From contig NZ_JAHUWZ010000006.1 in the NCBI RefSeq assembly GCF_019218755.1, forward strand, positions 124,001 through 188,000: a DNA stretch of 64,000 nucleotides, read 5' to 3'. Every line of letters begins with the position of its first letter. Position 1 is the first letter of the stretch. The notes below the pieces were generated by a model that saw only the letters and a list, made by a program, of their open reading frames with translations, had not been told where the DNA came from and made no database searches. The DNA is from Acidovorax sp. sif1233. GTDB lineage: Bacteria > Pseudomonadota > Gammaproteobacteria > Burkholderiales > Burkholderiaceae_C. Positions 1 to 8,105 of this stretch are shown here, in pieces. The position numbers and the translations under genes are program-made.

Positions 1-1220
1 GGGCTCATATCCCTGTGCCTGGTATCGATCCAGCCCAACTCCAGCAGCTGTTCAGTGGCCAGCAAGGCGGCATCCTGAACCTGTTCAACATGTTCTCGGG
101 TGGTGCGCTGTCGCGTTTCACGGTCTTCGCTCTGGGGATCATGCCGTACATTTCGGCATCGATCATCATGCAGCTGATGACTTACGTGATTCCCACGTTC
201 GAGCAGTTGAAGAAGGAAGGCGAAGCCGGTCGCAGGAAGATCACGCAGTACACCCGCTACGGAACGTTGGGCCTGGCCCTGTTCCAGTCGCTGGGTATTG
301 CCGTCGCGCTGGAAAGCTCCGCAGGCCTGGTGCTGAGCCCTGGTTTCGGGTTCCGCATGACCGCCGTCGTCAGCCTGACCGCCGGCACGATGTTCCTGAT
401 GTGGCTGGGTGAGCAGATCACTGAACGTGGTTTGGGCAACGGTATCTCGATCCTGATCTTTGCAGGTATCGCAGCAGGATTGCCCAGCTCCATCGGTGGT
501 CTCCTTGAACTGGTTCGTACGGGTGCCATGAGCATCCTGGCCGCCATCTTCATCGTCCTCGTGGTCGGTCTGGTGACCTACTTCGTGGTGTTTGTGGAGC
601 GTGGTCAGCGCAAGATTCTGGTGAACTACGCCCGTCGGCAGGTAGGTAACAAGGTCTACGGCGGCCAGTCGTCGCACTTGCCCCTCAAGCTGAACATGGC
701 TGGCGTGATTCCTCCGATCTTTGCCTCGTCGATCATCCTGTTGCCCGCCACGGTGGTGAACTGGTTCAGTGCAGGCGAGTCGATGCGCTGGTTGAAGGAC
801 ATCTCGGGTGCGTTGACTCCTGGTCAGCCCATCTATGTGATGTTCTACGCTGCCGCGATTGTGTTCTTCTGCTTCTTCTATACGGCACTGGTGTTCAACA
901 GCCGTGAGACTGCAGATAACCTGAAGAAGAGCGGTGCGTTCATCCCAGGCATCCGGCCCGGTGAGCAGACGGCCCGTTATATCGACAAGATCCTGGTTCG
1001 CCTGACCTTGGCAGGCGCTGTGTACATCACCTTCGTGTGCTTGCTGCCAGAGTTCCTGATCTTGAAGTACAACGTTCCGTTCTACTTTGGTGGGACATCG
1101 CTGCTGATCATTGTGGTGGTGACCATGGACTTCATGGCCCAGGTTCAGAACTACATGATGTCGCAACAGTACGAATCGCTGCTCAAGAAAGCCAATTTCA
1201 AGGGCAACGCAGGCGGTTGA
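1..1220 (+). CDS. secY: SecY, protein translocase channel subunit (5' end cut off)
   Basis: SecY is the core channel of the SecYEG translocon in the inner membrane. The window opens inside the gene. The reading frame is already open at base 3 and encodes [10 protein letters not shown], the conserved segment after the first transmembrane helix, so only about 30 N-terminal residues are missing. The remaining ~405 residues carry the expected hydrophobic helices, the [12 protein letters not shown] segment and the cytoplasmic loop with [12 protein letters not shown]. It lies at the end of the spc operon, directly before an infA remnant and rpmJ. The stop codon overlaps a run of ATG codons (TGATGATGATG). 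Confidence 0.97.
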   Translation, partial: AHIPVPGIDPAQLQQLFSGQQGGILNLFNMFSGGALSRFTVFALGIMPYISASIIMQLMTYVIPTFEQLKKEGEAGRRKITQYTRYGTLGLALFQSLGIAVALESSAGLVLSPGFGFRMTAVVSLTAGTMFLMWLGEQITERGLGNGISILIFAGIAAGLPSSIGGLLELVRTGAMSILAAIFIVLVVGLVTYFVVFVERGQRKILVNYARRQVGNKVYGGQSSHLPLKLNMAGVIPPIFASSIILLPATVVNWFSAGESMRWLKDISGALTPGQPIYVMFYAAAIVFFCFFYTALVFNSRETADNLKKSGAFIPGIRPGEQTARYIDKILVRLTLAGAVYITFVCLLPEFLILKYNVPFYFGGTSLLIIVVVTMDFMAQVQNYMMSQQYESLLKKANFKGNAGG

Positions 1221-1360
1221 TGATGATGAAGGAAGGCAGTTGGTCGCGTAGCGGCGACTGCCTGCAGAACTGGATATCGGTTGAGTTGGCGCCCCACGAT
1301 TTTTCGCGGGCACAAATTGTGTTCCGTGCGAAACAGCCGGGACGGATGGAAAAGTTTTAG
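1220..1360 (+). pseudogene. Probable infA (IF-1) remnant between secY and rpmJ
   Basis: A 46-codon open frame starts at an ATG overlapping the secY stop (TGATG) and ends at TAG 1358-1360. Its residues 18-38, WISVELAPHDFSRAQIVFRA and following, resemble the C-terminal third of translation initiation factor IF-1 (VTVELTPYDLSKGRIVFR in E. coli), with about 10 of 21 identical by eye. The ~45 residues that should form the rest of the OB fold are absent, and the first 17 codons do not match IF-1. Other Burkholderiales carry infA in exactly this slot. I read it as a decayed infA copy; a functional infA must lie elsewhere. Whether the short frame is translated is unknown. Confidence 0.65.
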
Positions 1361-1369
1361 GAGAATGCA

Positions 1370-1483
1370 ATGAGAGTTTCGGCTTCGGTCAAAAAAATCT
1401 GCCGCAACTGCAAGATCATCCGCCGCAAGGGTGTGGTGCGCGTGATCTGCACGGATCTGCGTCACAAGCAGCGCCAAGGTTGA
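1370..1483 (+). CDS. rpmJ: 50S ribosomal protein L36
   Basis: This 37-residue protein ([15 protein letters not shown]... ending RHKQRQG) is L36, the smallest protein of the large ribosomal subunit. It carries the usual zinc-binding Cys/His set: C11, C14, C27 and H32. The ribosome binding site AGGAG (1359-1363) overlaps the stop codon of the infA remnant just upstream. rpsM follows after 23 bases. The 37-residue form is the zinc-binding (C+) version. Confidence 0.96.
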   Translation: MRVSASVKKICRNCKIIRRKGVVRVICTDLRHKQRQG

Positions 1484-1506
1484 TTGGAAAGTATTAGAGG
1501 ACGCAT

Positions 1507-1872
1507 ATGGCACGTATCGCTGGCATTAACATTCCGCCGCACAAGCACGCGGAAATCGGTTTGACCGCCATTTTTGGCATTGGTCGCACCCGCGCTCGCA
1601 AGATCTGCGAAGCAACTGGTATCGCTTACTCCAAGAAGATCAAGGATCTGACGGATGGTGATCTGGAAAAAATTCGCGAGCAAATCGAGCAGTTCACCAT
1701 TGAAGGTGACCTGCGCCGCGAAACCACGATGAACATCAAGCGCTTGATGGACATCGGCTGCTATCGTGGCTTCCGCCATCGCCGCGGTCTGCCAATGCGT
1801 GGTCAGCGCACCCGTACCAATGCACGCACTCGCAAGGGTCCGCGCAAGGGTGCAGCTGCACTGAAGAAATAA
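1507..1872 (+). CDS. rpsM: 30S ribosomal protein S13
   Basis: S13 sits in the head of the small subunit and contacts the P-site tRNA and the inter-subunit bridge. The 121-residue product begins [14 protein letters not shown] and contains the helix-two-turn-helix region followed by [19 protein letters not shown], a basic tail typical of S13. It is the first classical gene of the alpha operon. In E. coli the S4 repressor site lies ahead of rpsM; only 23 bases separate rpmJ and rpsM here, so that arrangement is not obvious. Confidence 0.98.
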   Translation: MARIAGINIPPHKHAEIGLTAIFGIGRTRARKICEATGIAYSKKIKDLTDGDLEKIREQIEQFTIEGDLRRETTMNIKRLMDIGCYRGFRHRRGLPMRGQRTRTNARTRKGPRKGAAALKK

Positions 1873-1890
1873 AGAGATTGAAAGATCATC

Positions 1891-2295
1891 ATGGCTAAGT
1901 CTCCTGCCAATAACGCAGCTCAGCGCGTTCGCAAGAAGGTCCGGAAGAATGTTTCGGACGGCATTGCACACGTGCACGCCTCGTTCAACAACACCATCAT
2001 CACGATCACCGATCGCCAGGGCAATGCCCTGTCGTGGGCATCGTCCGGTGGCCAAGGTTTCAAGGGCTCGCGCAAGTCCACTCCCTTCGCGGCCCAAGTG
2101 GCTTCGGAAGTGGCTGGCCGCGCTGCCATCGACCAAGGCATCAAGAACCTTGACGTTGAAATCAAGGGTCCTGGCCCAGGGCGTGAATCCTCGGTGCGTG
2201 CTCTGGGCGCCCTGGGCATTCGCATCACGTCCATCTCCGATGTGACCCCCGTGCCTCACAACGGCTGCCGCCCTCAAAAGCGCCGTCGTATCTAA
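1891..2295 (+). CDS. rpsK: 30S ribosomal protein S11
   Basis: S11 forms part of the platform of the 30S subunit near the mRNA exit. The 134-residue product has the conserved core [18 protein letters not shown] and ends with the signature [17 protein letters not shown] tail ([13 protein letters not shown]). It starts 18 bases after rpsM. A 92-base gap containing a GC-rich hairpin separates it from rpsD. Confidence 0.98.
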   Translation: MAKSPANNAAQRVRKKVRKNVSDGIAHVHASFNNTIITITDRQGNALSWASSGGQGFKGSRKSTPFAAQVASEVAGRAAIDQGIKNLDVEIKGPGPGRESSVRALGALGIRITSISDVTPVPHNGCRPQKRRRI

Positions 2296-2313
2296 TCTCT
2301 CTCTAAGCCCACC

Positions 2314-2346
2314 GCCGCCTGTGAACGCGCAAGCGCCTCAGGCGGC
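2314..2346 (+). promoter_or_regulatory. GC-rich hairpin in the rpsK-rpsD gap
   Basis: GCCGCCTG (2314-2321) can pair with CAGGCGGC (2339-2346). The loop itself contains GCGC-aa-GCGC and could extend the helix. No T-tract follows. It lies 41 bases before the GTG start of rpsD, so a role in translational control or transcript processing of the distal operon is possible; this is inference from position. Confidence 0.45.
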
Positions 2347-2387
2347 TCCCGCAATGGTTTGCGGTAGATGACACAAAGGAAGCTCAA

Positions 2388-3011
2388 GTGGCACGTTACC
2401 TCGGCCCCAAGGCCAAACTCTCCCGCCGTGAAGGCACGGACCTGTTCCTCAAGAGCGCACGTCGCTCGATTGCCGACAAGTCCAAGTTCGACTCCAAGCC
2501 AGGCCAGCACGGCCGCACCTCCGGTGCCCGCACGTCCGACTACGGCCTGCAACTGCGTGAAAAGCAGAAGGTCAAGCGCATGTACGGCGTGCTGGAAAAG
2601 CAGTTCCGCCGCTACTTCGAAGCCGCCGAAGGCAAGAAGGGCAATACCGGCGCCAACCTGCTGTTCCTGCTGGAATCCCGTCTCGACAACGTGGTGTACC
2701 GCATGGGCTTCGGCTCGACCCGCGCCGAAGCGCGCCAGCTGGTCTCGCACAAGGCGATCACGGTGAACGGCAAGTCCGTGAACATCGCGTCCTACCTCGT
2801 GAAGACGGGCGATGTGGTGGCCGTGCGTGAAAAGTCCAAGAAGCAGAACCGCATTGTTGAAGCCCTGCAATTGGCTGCCCAGGTCGGCATGCCTGCGTGG
2901 GTGGAAGTGAACGCCGAGAAGGCCGAAGGCATCTTCAAGAAGGTGCCGGACCGTGATGAGTTTGGCGCCGACATCAACGAATCCCTGATCGTTGAGTTGT
3001 ACTCGCGCTAA
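2388..3011 (+). CDS. rpsD: 30S ribosomal protein S4
   Basis: S4 nucleates 16S rRNA folding and, in enterics, represses its own operon. The 207-residue product begins [21 protein letters not shown] and has the S4 RNA-binding domain around residues 96-160 ([31 protein letters not shown]). The start is GTG at 2388, supported by the family N-terminus and by AAGGA at 2376-2380. A hairpin precedes it and another lies between it and rpoA. Confidence 0.98.
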   Translation: MARYLGPKAKLSRREGTDLFLKSARRSIADKSKFDSKPGQHGRTSGARTSDYGLQLREKQKVKRMYGVLEKQFRRYFEAAEGKKGNTGANLLFLLESRLDNVVYRMGFGSTRAEARQLVSHKAITVNGKSVNIASYLVKTGDVVAVREKSKKQNRIVEALQLAAQVGMPAWVEVNAEKAEGIFKKVPDRDEFGADINESLIVELYSR

Positions 3012-3045
3012 TCGCTCGGTACATATTTCAAGAAAACCGTCCCTG

Positions 3046-3065
3046 AACCGCGAGGCATCGCGGTT
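3046..3065 (+). promoter_or_regulatory. Hairpin in the rpsD-rpoA gap
   Basis: AACCGCG (3046-3052) pairs perfectly with CGCGGTT (3059-3065) around a six-base loop. It is followed by TAGGCG, not a T-run, so it is not a standard intrinsic terminator. The gap is 112 bases. It could slow decay or attenuate read-through between rpsD and rpoA. Confidence 0.4.
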
Positions 3066-3123
3066 TAGGCGCTTCACCAGCCTTACCGGTGTAACGAGCT
3101 GGGGGTATTGAGAGGAAGTCTGA

Positions 3124-4116
3124 ATGCAAACCAATTTGCTGAAACCCAAGGCGATCAATGTCGAGCAGCTTGGCCACAACCGTGCCAAGGTCGCGCTGGA
3201 GCCGTTCGAGCGTGGGTACGGCCACACGCTGGGTAACGCCATTCGGCGTGTCCTGCTCTCGTCCATGGTGGGTTACGCAGCGACGGAAGTCACCATTGCA
3301 GGCGTTCTGCATGAGTACTCGTCCATTGACGGCGTTCAGGAAGATGTGGTCAACATCCTGTTGAACCTCAAGGGCGTGGTGTTCAAGCTCCACAACCGTG
3401 ATGAAGTCACGCTGAGCCTGCGCAAGGATGGCGAAGGTGTGGTTACCGCACGCGATATCCAGACCCCTCACGACGTGGAAATCGTCAACCCTGACCACGT
3501 GATCGCGAATCTGTCGGCCGGCGGCAAGCTGGACATGCAGATCAAGGTCGAGAAGGGCCGTGGCTACGTGCCCGGCAGCCTGCGCCGCTATGCCGACGAG
3601 TCGACCAAGTCGATTGGCCGGATCGTGCTGGATGCATCGTTCTCCCCTGTGAAGCGCGTGAGCTACACGGTGGAAAGCGCCCGCGTGGAGCAGCGTACCG
3701 ACCTGGACAAGCTGGTTGTCGAGATCGAGACCAATGGTGCCATCACTGCCGAAGACGCAGTGCGCGCGTCGGCCAAGATCCTGGTGGAACAGCTGGCGGT
3801 GTTCGCGCAGCTGGAAGGTGGCGAGCTGGCTGCGTTCGACGCACCGGCAGGCCCGCGCGGCAATGCCACGTTCGATCCGATCCTGCTGCGTCCTGTGGAC
3901 GAGCTGGAACTGACCGTGCGTTCCGCCAACTGCCTGAAGGCCGAGAACATCTACTACATCGGTGACCTGATCCAGCGCACCGAGAACGAGCTGCTCAAGA
4001 CGCCTAACCTGGGTCGCAAGTCGCTCAACGAAATCAAGGAAGTGCTCGCATCGCGTGGTCTCACGTTGGGCATGAAGCTTGAGAACTGGCCACCAGCCGG
4101 TCTGGACAAGCGTTAA
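3124..4116 (+). CDS. rpoA: RNA polymerase alpha subunit
   Basis: Alpha dimerises to scaffold RNA polymerase assembly and its C-terminal domain contacts UP elements and activators. The 330-residue product has the N-terminal dimerisation domain ([19 protein letters not shown] near residues 35-53), an acidic linker near 235-245, and a complete C-terminal domain with [38 protein letters not shown] (in parts, residues ~269-306). It is the standard distal gene of the alpha operon. A stem-loop with a T-tract follows its stop. Confidence 0.98.
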   Translation: MQTNLLKPKAINVEQLGHNRAKVALEPFERGYGHTLGNAIRRVLLSSMVGYAATEVTIAGVLHEYSSIDGVQEDVVNILLNLKGVVFKLHNRDEVTLSLRKDGEGVVTARDIQTPHDVEIVNPDHVIANLSAGGKLDMQIKVEKGRGYVPGSLRRYADESTKSIGRIVLDASFSPVKRVSYTVESARVEQRTDLDKLVVEIETNGAITAEDAVRASAKILVEQLAVFAQLEGGELAAFDAPAGPRGNATFDPILLRPVDELELTVRSANCLKAENIYYIGDLIQRTENELLKTPNLGRKSLNEIKEVLASRGLTLGMKLENWPPAGLDKR

Positions 4117-4125
4117 GTTATAATT

Positions 4126-4158
4126 CTGGGTTCCCCGAATCGCGGGAACCCGGTTTTT
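4126..4158 (+). terminator. Terminator-like stem-loop between rpoA and rplQ
   Basis: GGGTTCCC (4128-4135) pairs with GGGAACCC (4144-4151), with possible extra pairs at the base, and is followed by GGTTTTTGG. This resembles a leaky intrinsic terminator or attenuator. A second GTTCCC/GGGAAC inverted repeat follows at about 4160-4176. Since rplQ normally shares the alpha transcript, partial read-through is expected. Confidence 0.55.
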
Positions 4159-4238
4159 GGTTCCCTTGGATGGGAACAGTGCCTCGGGCAGTACCTTACA
4201 CGGCTGCCTGATTTAATTTTAAATAAGGAAAAAGCACC

Positions 4239-4631
4239 ATGCGTCACGGTCACGGCCTCCGCAAACTCAACCGCACCAGCTCGCACCGCCTTGCGATGCT
4301 GCAGAACATGATGAACTCGCTCATCGAGCATGAAGTCATCAAGACCACCGTCCCCAAGGCCAAGGAACTGCGCCGCGTGATCGAACCCATGATCACCCTG
4401 GCCAAGGAAGACTCCGTTGCCAACCGCCGCCTGGCCTTCAACCGCCTGCGCGACCGTGACAGCGTGACCAAGCTGTTCAACGACCTGGGCCCCCGCTTCA
4501 AGGTGCGTCCTGGTGGCTACACCCGCATCCTCAAGATGGGTTTCCGTGTGGGCGACAATGCACCCATGGCCCTGGTTGAATTGGTGGATCGTGCTGCAGA
4601 AACCGAGAATAATTCGGCAGCAGCTGAATAA
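4239..4631 (+). CDS. rplQ: 50S ribosomal protein L17
   Basis: L17 lies near the peptide exit region of the 50S subunit. The 130-residue product begins [20 protein letters not shown] and contains the conserved [20 protein letters not shown] segment. The end [24 protein letters not shown] is typical, followed by a short variable tail. It starts 122 bases after rpoA, with AAGGAAAAAG ahead of the ATG. An initiator tRNA gene follows after 22 bases. Confidence 0.98.
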   Translation: MRHGHGLRKLNRTSSHRLAMLQNMMNSLIEHEVIKTTVPKAKELRRVIEPMITLAKEDSVANRRLAFNRLRDRDSVTKLFNDLGPRFKVRPGGYTRILKMGFRVGDNAPMALVELVDRAAETENNSAAAE

Positions 4632-4636
4632 TAGGG

Positions 4637-4642
4637 TATAAT
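4637..4642 (+). promoter_or_regulatory. -10 box ahead of the initiator tRNA
   Basis: A perfect TATAAT lies 12 bases before the tRNA 5' end and 6 bases after the rplQ stop codon. No good -35 hexamer is visible at the usual distance (TCGGCA at 4614-4619). It suggests the tRNA has its own promoter in addition to read-through from the alpha operon. Confidence 0.5.
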
Positions 4643-4653
4643 TTATTTCTTAC

Positions 4654-4730
<77 letters not shown>

Positions 4731-4755
4731 ATATGTAGCGGTCTCCGCTCACAGC

Positions 4756-4783
4756 AAACGCCCACTTGACCGTGGGCGTTTTT
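4756..4783 (+). terminator. Rho-independent terminator after the tRNA
   Basis: AAACGCCCAC (4756-4765) pairs perfectly with GTGGGCGTTT (4772-4781) around a six-base loop, and the T-run continues to TTTTTG. This ends the tRNA transcript and any read-through from the ribosomal operon. Confidence 0.9.
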
Positions 4784-4853
4784 GTTTGTGCCCTGCCATT
4801 GCAGTGAGCGGCTTTCCTCTTTGGTGGGGTGTGCATTCCAGGAGGCCTCTTCC

Positions 4854-5498
4854 ATGGACGCAGGTTTTCTGTCCCCGGCCCTGCTGGTGGCGCTCATGGC
4901 CTATACCGTTGGTGTTGCAAGCCCTGGCCCCAGCAATCTGGCGATCATGGCGGCCGCCATGTCGCATGGACGGAGGCGTGCCATGGCCCTGGCTGCCGGG
5001 GTGGTCCTCGGCTCGGTGTTTTGGGGTGTGGCCGCTGCACTGGGCATGTCGGCACTCATGCGCAGCTATTCATGGTCCTTGCTCGTCCTAAAGGTGCTGG
5101 GCGGCATCTACATGCTCTGGCTGGCCTGGAAGGCGGCGCATGCCGCATTCACGCCGAATGCCCTGCACGAGGCCTCCGACACCACGGGCGGCGACCACCG
5201 CCAGGCTTTTCGGCGCGGCCTGGCGATGCACATGACCAACCCCAAGGCCGTCTTTGTGTGGCTTTCCATCGTCGCTCTCGGCGTGCCCGCCGGCGCCGGA
5301 CGCAGCCATGCCCTGGCGGTCGTGGCGTGTTGCGCCGGCATCGGAGCTTGTATCTTCATGGGCTATGCCCTGGCATTTTCGACACCGTTGGCACGTGCGG
5401 CATACGCCCGCATCCATCGCGCATTCAATGCGCTGCTGGCTGGAGTCTTCGTGTACGCAGGCATCCGGCTGCTGCTGACCCGCTCAGCCGTGAGCTGA
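4854..5498 (+). CDS. LysE/RhtB-family amino-acid exporter
   Basis: This 214-residue membrane protein belongs to the LysE/RhtB translocator family, which exports amino acids such as lysine, threonine or homoserine lactone. The N-terminal YTVGVASPGPSNLAIMAAA segment (residues 17-35) holds the family signature SPGP near the first helix. MHMTNPKAVFVW (about 124-135) is the second conserved stretch. Six hydrophobic segments are visible. The ATG at 4854 is chosen because AGGAGG (4840-4845) sits 8 bases ahead; an upstream in-frame ATG at 4782 falls in the terminator. The substrate cannot be told. No gene is supported in the 154 bases that follow. Confidence 0.88.
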   Translation: MDAGFLSPALLVALMAYTVGVASPGPSNLAIMAAAMSHGRRRAMALAAGVVLGSVFWGVAAALGMSALMRSYSWSLLVLKVLGGIYMLWLAWKAAHAAFTPNALHEASDTTGGDHRQAFRRGLAMHMTNPKAVFVWLSIVALGVPAGAGRSHALAVVACCAGIGACIFMGYALAFSTPLARAAYARIHRAFNALLAGVFVYAGIRLLLTRSAVS

Positions 5499-5652
5499 CG
5501 GATCACCGTGCCAGCAGGCAAGTCCGCCCAGACGGCGAAACTCCTGGGTCTTGGTGCCACAGCTGCACGCGGTTGACGGCAGGCTCGGCAGGAGAAGATG
5601 GAATTCCTGGGGGCATGGATGATGATCCAGGCCCCGCAGGCAAATCGCCCCT

Positions 5653-7122
5653 TCAGGCCGGTAGTGCCTGACGCCGGATGAACCGCCCGGCCCGCGCGCC
5701 CGTGGCACGACCAGCCGCGGTGTAGCTCAGCACGCCGTTGACCCAAACCTGTTCGATCCCCTCGCTGAACTGCACGGGTTGTTCGTAGCTCGCGGTATCG
5801 CGCACGCGCGCCGGGTCGAACACCACGATATCGGCCATGCAGCCGGCTTCCAGCCGCCCGCGCTCGCCGATGCGAAAACGCTGGGCCGACAGGCCGGTCA
5901 TCTTGTGGATGGCTTCCTCCAGGCGCAGCAGGCCCTTCTCGCGCCAGTAGCAGGCCAGCACACGCGGGAAGGCGCCCCACAGGCGGGGGTGCGGCCGCTC
6001 GTCATGGGGCAGGCCGTCCGAGCCGATCATGGACAAGGGGTGGGCAATCACGCGCTCCACATCGTCCTCGCGCATCTGGAAGTAGCAGGCACCGCCGGGC
6101 TGCAGCCGGTCGCAGGCCGCCTGCTCGGTCGTGTCCCATTCCCGCGCGATGTCCTTGAGGTAGCGGCCCACCATTTCCGGGTGTGGCTGGCTGCCGGTGA
6201 TCAGGATGTCGATCACACCGTCGACCAGGTCGGTGCGCAGCACCGTCGAACCCGCGGTGTAGGGGTACACGTCCAGGCTGATGGGCTGGCCCTTTGCGAG
6301 GGACTCGATCAGCGGCAGCGTCTCGCGCGTGCGGCCCCAGTTCGAGGCGCCGGCGCACTTGTGGTGCGACAGCACCAGCGGCAGCCCGGCATGGCGCGCC
6401 GTGAGCGCCGCCTCCTGCAGCGCCGGGAGGATGCCGGCGAGTTCGTCGCGGATGTGGGTGGCGTACACGCCGCCATTGCGCGCAGCCACGCTGGCCAGTT
6501 CGGTCAGCTCGGTGAGGTCGGCCGCGTAGGCTTCCTTGTAGAACACGCCCGATGACAGGCCCAGCGCGCCCGCGTCCATGGCCTCCTGCATGTCGACCGC
6601 CATGGCGGCGCGCTCGCTGGCCGTGGCCGCACGGCCCAGCTCGGGCAGGTGGCGCATGCGCAGGGCCGTGTGGCCCAGCAGCGCGGCCACGTTCACCCCG
6701 GGCCGCGCGGCATCCACGGCGCGCGCATAGTCGGCCATGCGCGCGTGGCGGAACTGGTGCTGGCCCAGCAGCGACAGCGGTGCGGCCGGTGCGGCCGTCA
6801 CCATGGGCGACAGCGAGATGCCGCAGTTGCCCACGATCACCGTGGTCACGCCCTGCGACAGCTTGGGCAGCATGTCGGGCGCATCCAGCGCCGCCGCATC
6901 GTCGTGCGTGTGCACGTCGATGAAGCCCGGTGCGATCACGCGGTCCGTGCAGTCCACGGTGCTGACGGCCAGGCCTGACAGCAGCGCCGGGTCGATCGTG
7001 CCCGTTGGCGCCAGTGCCACGATGCGCTCCCCGGCCATCAGCAGGTCGCCCGTCCAGCCGGGGCGGTCCGTGCCGTCGATGATCGTTCCGTTCCTCAGCA
7101 GGGTCGCTTGCGTTGCTGCCAT
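5653..7122 (-). CDS. N-acyl-D-amino-acid deacylase (D-aminoacylase)
   Basis: This 489-residue amidohydrolase should remove the acyl group from N-acyl-D-amino acids. The metal-binding HTHDD motif lies near residue 72, followed by GNCGIS (cysteine ligand), LSHHKCAG, and the catalytic-type aspartate in IGSDGLPHDERPHPR. The C-terminal AHNTVGTF-like region gives way to DIVVFDPARVRDTASYEQP, typical of D-aminoacylases. It is the last gene of the minus-strand operon. Its ATG overlaps the stop of the RpiR regulator (TGATG), implying translational coupling. The context with a D-amino-acid deaminase and peptide transporter fits use of acylated or cell-wall-derived D-amino acids. Confidence 0.9.
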   Translation of the reverse strand: MAATQATLLRNGTIIDGTDRPGWTGDLLMAGERIVALAPTGTIDPALLSGLAVSTVDCTDRVIAPGFIDVHTHDDAAALDAPDMLPKLSQGVTTVIVGNCGISLSPMVTAAPAAPLSLLGQHQFRHARMADYARAVDAARPGVNVAALLGHTALRMRHLPELGRAATASERAAMAVDMQEAMDAGALGLSSGVFYKEAYAADLTELTELASVAARNGGVYATHIRDELAGILPALQEAALTARHAGLPLVLSHHKCAGASNWGRTRETLPLIESLAKGQPISLDVYPYTAGSTVLRTDLVDGVIDILITGSQPHPEMVGRYLKDIAREWDTTEQAACDRLQPGGACYFQMREDDVERVIAHPLSMIGSDGLPHDERPHPRLWGAFPRVLACYWREKGLLRLEEAIHKMTGLSAQRFRIGERGRLEAGCMADIVVFDPARVRDTASYEQPVQFSEGIEQVWVNGVLSYTAAGRATGARAGRFIRRQALPA

Positions 7123-8090
7123 CAGTGTTCTTTCTTGCCCGGCTTGTTGTGCATGGCCGGTCCATGGTCCATGGCGCCGGCATACTCGGCGCTGTCGAAT
7201 CCGTGCTTGTGCAGCAGGGCCTTGAATTGCTGCAGGCCCCGCGTGGCTACCGGCCCCAGCTGCTGCGCCAGGCGCACCATCAGGATCTCGATCACCACCA
7301 GGTGGGCCAGGTAGGCCTCAGTGCCCACGCGCATCACCGCGTCCTGCGGCACCGACACCGCCAGCACCAGGTCGGCGGTTTCGGCCAGTGGCGTGCCCGG
7401 CTGGGTGAGGGCCACCACGGTGGCCCCTTGCGAGCGCGCGAACTTGGCCGCCTCCACCGTGTAGGGCATGCGCCCCACGTGCGAGATGACGAAGGCTACG
7501 CCCTCTGGCCCCAGCGTGCTGGCCGAGACCAGTTGCTGGTGCGCGTCGAAGATCGCGTTGGCCGTGAGGCCCAGTCGGAACAGCCGGCTCTGCAGCTCGC
7601 TGGCCGTGAAGGTCGACGCCGCACCCACCGAGTAGCAGTCGATGCGCCGCGCCTTGGCGAGTTTGGCGGCCACCTGGTCGATCACGTCCACGTCGATGCG
7701 CCGGCCCAGCTCGGTCAGCGAGGAGACGGCCGCATGGATGATCTTGCTGGAGACGTCCTGCGCCGTGTCCTCGGCCAGCACGCTGCGGTGCAGGTAGGAG
7801 CCCGAGACCGCGAGGTCCTGCGCCAGCGCCAGCATGAACTCGCGCACCGAGTCGTAGCCGAAGCTGCGGCAGGTGCGCACGATGGTCGGCATGGACACGC
7901 CCGCCTGCTGCGCCAACTGCTCCACCGTGGCCGCCACGGCAGCGCGCGGGTCTTCGAGCACGGCACGCACCACGCTGCGCTGCGCATCGGGCAGGCTGTC
8001 CTGGCGCTCGCGCAGTTGCTGCAGCAGGCCCGGCGTGGGGCTGGGCGGCTGGGTGGAGGACGAGGGCGAAGGAGGCAGGCTGCTGTTCAT
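7122..8090 (-). CDS. RpiR/MurR-family transcriptional regulator
   Basis: The 322-residue protein has an N-terminal RpiR-type helix-turn-helix (about residues 25-100, with VEQLAQQAGVSMPTIVRTCRSFGY) and a C-terminal SIS sugar-phosphate-binding fold (about 145-270, with RRIDCYSVGAASTFTASELQSRL). RpiR regulators respond to phosphosugars or, in the MurR branch, to amino-sugar phosphates. It lies inside the operon it probably controls. Two palindromes with TGTAA/TTACA half-sites in the divergent promoter region at 14999-15084 resemble RpiR-class operators such as those of HexR. It starts 15 bases after the deaminase gene. Confidence 0.9.
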   Translation of the reverse strand: MNSSLPPSPSSSTQPPSPTPGLLQQLRERQDSLPDAQRSVVRAVLEDPRAAVAATVEQLAQQAGVSMPTIVRTCRSFGYDSVREFMLALAQDLAVSGSYLHRSVLAEDTAQDVSSKIIHAAVSSLTELGRRIDVDVIDQVAAKLAKARRIDCYSVGAASTFTASELQSRLFRLGLTANAIFDAHQQLVSASTLGPEGVAFVISHVGRMPYTVEAAKFARSQGATVVALTQPGTPLAETADLVLAVSVPQDAVMRVGTEAYLAHLVVIEILMVRLAQQLGPVATRGLQQFKALLHKHGFDSAEYAGAMDHGPAMHNKPGKKEH

Positions 8091-8105
8091 GCGCTTCTCC
8101 GCGTC

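Noticed and set aside
4119-4124. TATAAT just after the rpoA stop as an rplQ promoter
   Set aside because: No -35 element at proper distance, and a terminator-like hairpin lies immediately downstream.
5499-5652. Small gene between the LysE-type and D-aminoacylase genes
   Set aside because: Open frames exist on the minus strand but with no ribosome binding site, no family motif and overlap with neighbouring genes.
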